Shown here piece by piece: positions 21,441 through 22,077 of a stretch of 22,077 nt of DNA. This DNA comes from JBKQWK01 sp052139595 (lineage in GTDB: Bacteria > Actinomycetota > Thermoleophilia > UBA2241), in NCBI GenBank assembly GCA_052139595.1, contig JBKQWK010000186.1, positions 1 through 22,077 on the forward strand, in the 5' to 3' direction. The position numbers were made by a program, and so were the translations under genes. The notes beneath the pieces were generated by a model. The model searched no databases. It was not told the origin of the DNA and saw only the letters and a program-made list of their open reading frames with translations. The stretch's first letter is position 1, and each line of letters starts with the position of its first letter.

Positions 21441-22077
21441 GCGAGCAGCAGCCTCGTGCCGCCGCGACCACAACGCCGGCTGCCGATCTCGCCACAGTGG
21501 ACAGACTCTACGAGATCATCGCCGACAGCAGCGTTCAATCAGTGGCGGTCATCGGTCTGGTCAAGAATGCCGGCAAGACGACGGTCGTCAACGCCCTCAT
21601 GGCCAACGTCTCGCATCGCTTTGGCCTCACCTCTCTTGGCCTTGACGGCGAGCGCACCGACCACCTGACCGGTCTCGCCAAGCCGCGCATCGCGCCACCG
21701 GCAGGCACGCTCGTGGCGACGACGATCGGTTCGCTGGACCGCTCCAAGTACTCCATGACGGTCATCCGCGAGCTGCCGTTTGTGACGCCCCTGGGTCGCG
21801 TCGTCATCGGCGAGGCAAGCGGCAGCGGCCAGGTCGAGGTCAGTGGCCCGACCACGCTGCGTGAGGTGCGAGCAACAATACAGGCGTTGCGCGAACTGGG
21901 CGCCGAGCAAGTCCTTGTCGACGGCGCCATCAACCGCCTCGGATCGGCTTCGCCGCGAGTCAGCGACGGGCTCATCATGGCCACCGGCGGCATGGTCGCC
22001 GAGACGCTCGACGAAGTCGTCGCGACAACGACGACGTCCCTCGACATGCTCCTGCTCCGCGAGGCCTCAGCAGAGAC
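21437..22077 (+). CDS. P-loop protein, probable KamB-type lysine 5,6-aminomutase reactivase subunit (3' truncated)
   Basis: The frame runs off the right edge, so only 213 codons are visible. After a low-complexity N-terminus (about 20 residues) comes VAVIGLVKNAGKTTVVNAL (about 36-54), a Walker A-like loop with five residues between its glycines, then FGLTSLGLDGERTD, LAKPRI, GTLVATT, TPLGRVVIGEASGSGQVEVSGP and ELGAEQVLVDGAINR. From memory this series matches the family annotated as lysine 5,6-aminomutase reactivase subunit KamB, which with the MutS-like KamC helps exchange damaged adenosylcobalamin on the aminomutase. No search was possible. It overlaps the PAS-HTH regulator gene by four bases. 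Alternative: another nucleotide-binding protein of unknown role. Confidence 0.7.
   Translation, partial: MSEQQPRAAATTTPAADLATVDRLYEIIADSSVQSVAVIGLVKNAGKTTVVNALMANVSHRFGLTSLGLDGERTDHLTGLAKPRIAPPAGTLVATTIGSLDRSKYSMTVIRELPFVTPLGRVVIGEASGSGQVEVSGPTTLREVRATIQALRELGAEQVLVDGAINRLGSASPRVSDGLIMATGGMVAETLDEVVATTTTSLDMLLLREASAE

Overview
The window is GC-rich bacterial DNA. It is packed with genes that often overlap by 1-14 bases, uses many GTG and TTG starts, and has clear AGGAGG-type ribosome binding sites. The gene content points to an actinobacterium-like chromosome: a MutT4-like NUDIX enzyme, a PIG-V-type GT-C mannosyltransferase, a GT2/GT4 envelope cluster, rsmG-parA-parB, and an RsbW-type anti-sigma factor. 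AmrS, a second small radical SAM protein and a probable lysine-aminomutase reactivase suggest a strict or facultative anaerobe, perhaps a deep-branching anaerobic Actinomycetota. This placement is inferred from families recognised by eye, not from a tree. I saw no rRNA, tRNA, CRISPR array, insertion sequence, parS site or replication origin.

Layout. Plus strand, 1-7087: the end of one ABC exporter half and a complete partner half (a heterodimeric exporter with one degenerate ATP site); a NUDIX hydrolase; an RNase Z-like metallo-beta-lactamase-fold hydrolase; a small single-pass membrane protein of unknown function overlapping a MscS-family channel gene; and a PIG-V-like mannosyltransferase. 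Minus strand, 17194-7113: a run of nine genes reading leftward, in order IMPase-family phosphatase, AmrS radical SAM protein, RsbW-like anti-sigma factor, RsmG, ParA, ParB, a DPM-like GT2 with a long C-terminal tail, a GT4 glycosyltransferase, and a large fusion of a flippase-like (LPG-synthase TM) domain to a DUF2079 GT-C-like domain. Plus strand, 17259-end: a TatD-associated-type radical SAM protein, a PhoB-like response regulator, a PhoR-like sensor kinase, a YheO/DauR-like PAS-HTH regulator, and a P-loop protein that runs off the window and resembles the KamB reactivase subunit of lysine 5,6-aminomutase.

How the genes fit together. The GT2, GT4, flippase/DUF2079 fusion and the convergent PIG-V-like enzyme look like a polyprenyl-phosphate-sugar-dependent envelope glycosylation module: GT2 would make the lipid-linked sugar, and the GT-C-type membrane enzymes would use it outside the membrane. 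This module sits directly downstream of chromosome segregation genes on the same strand. The last two genes overlap (ATGA) and have a good promoter and an inverted repeat in front of them. They predict that a B12-dependent amino-acid fermentation (lysine 5,6-aminomutase type) locus begins just past the right edge.
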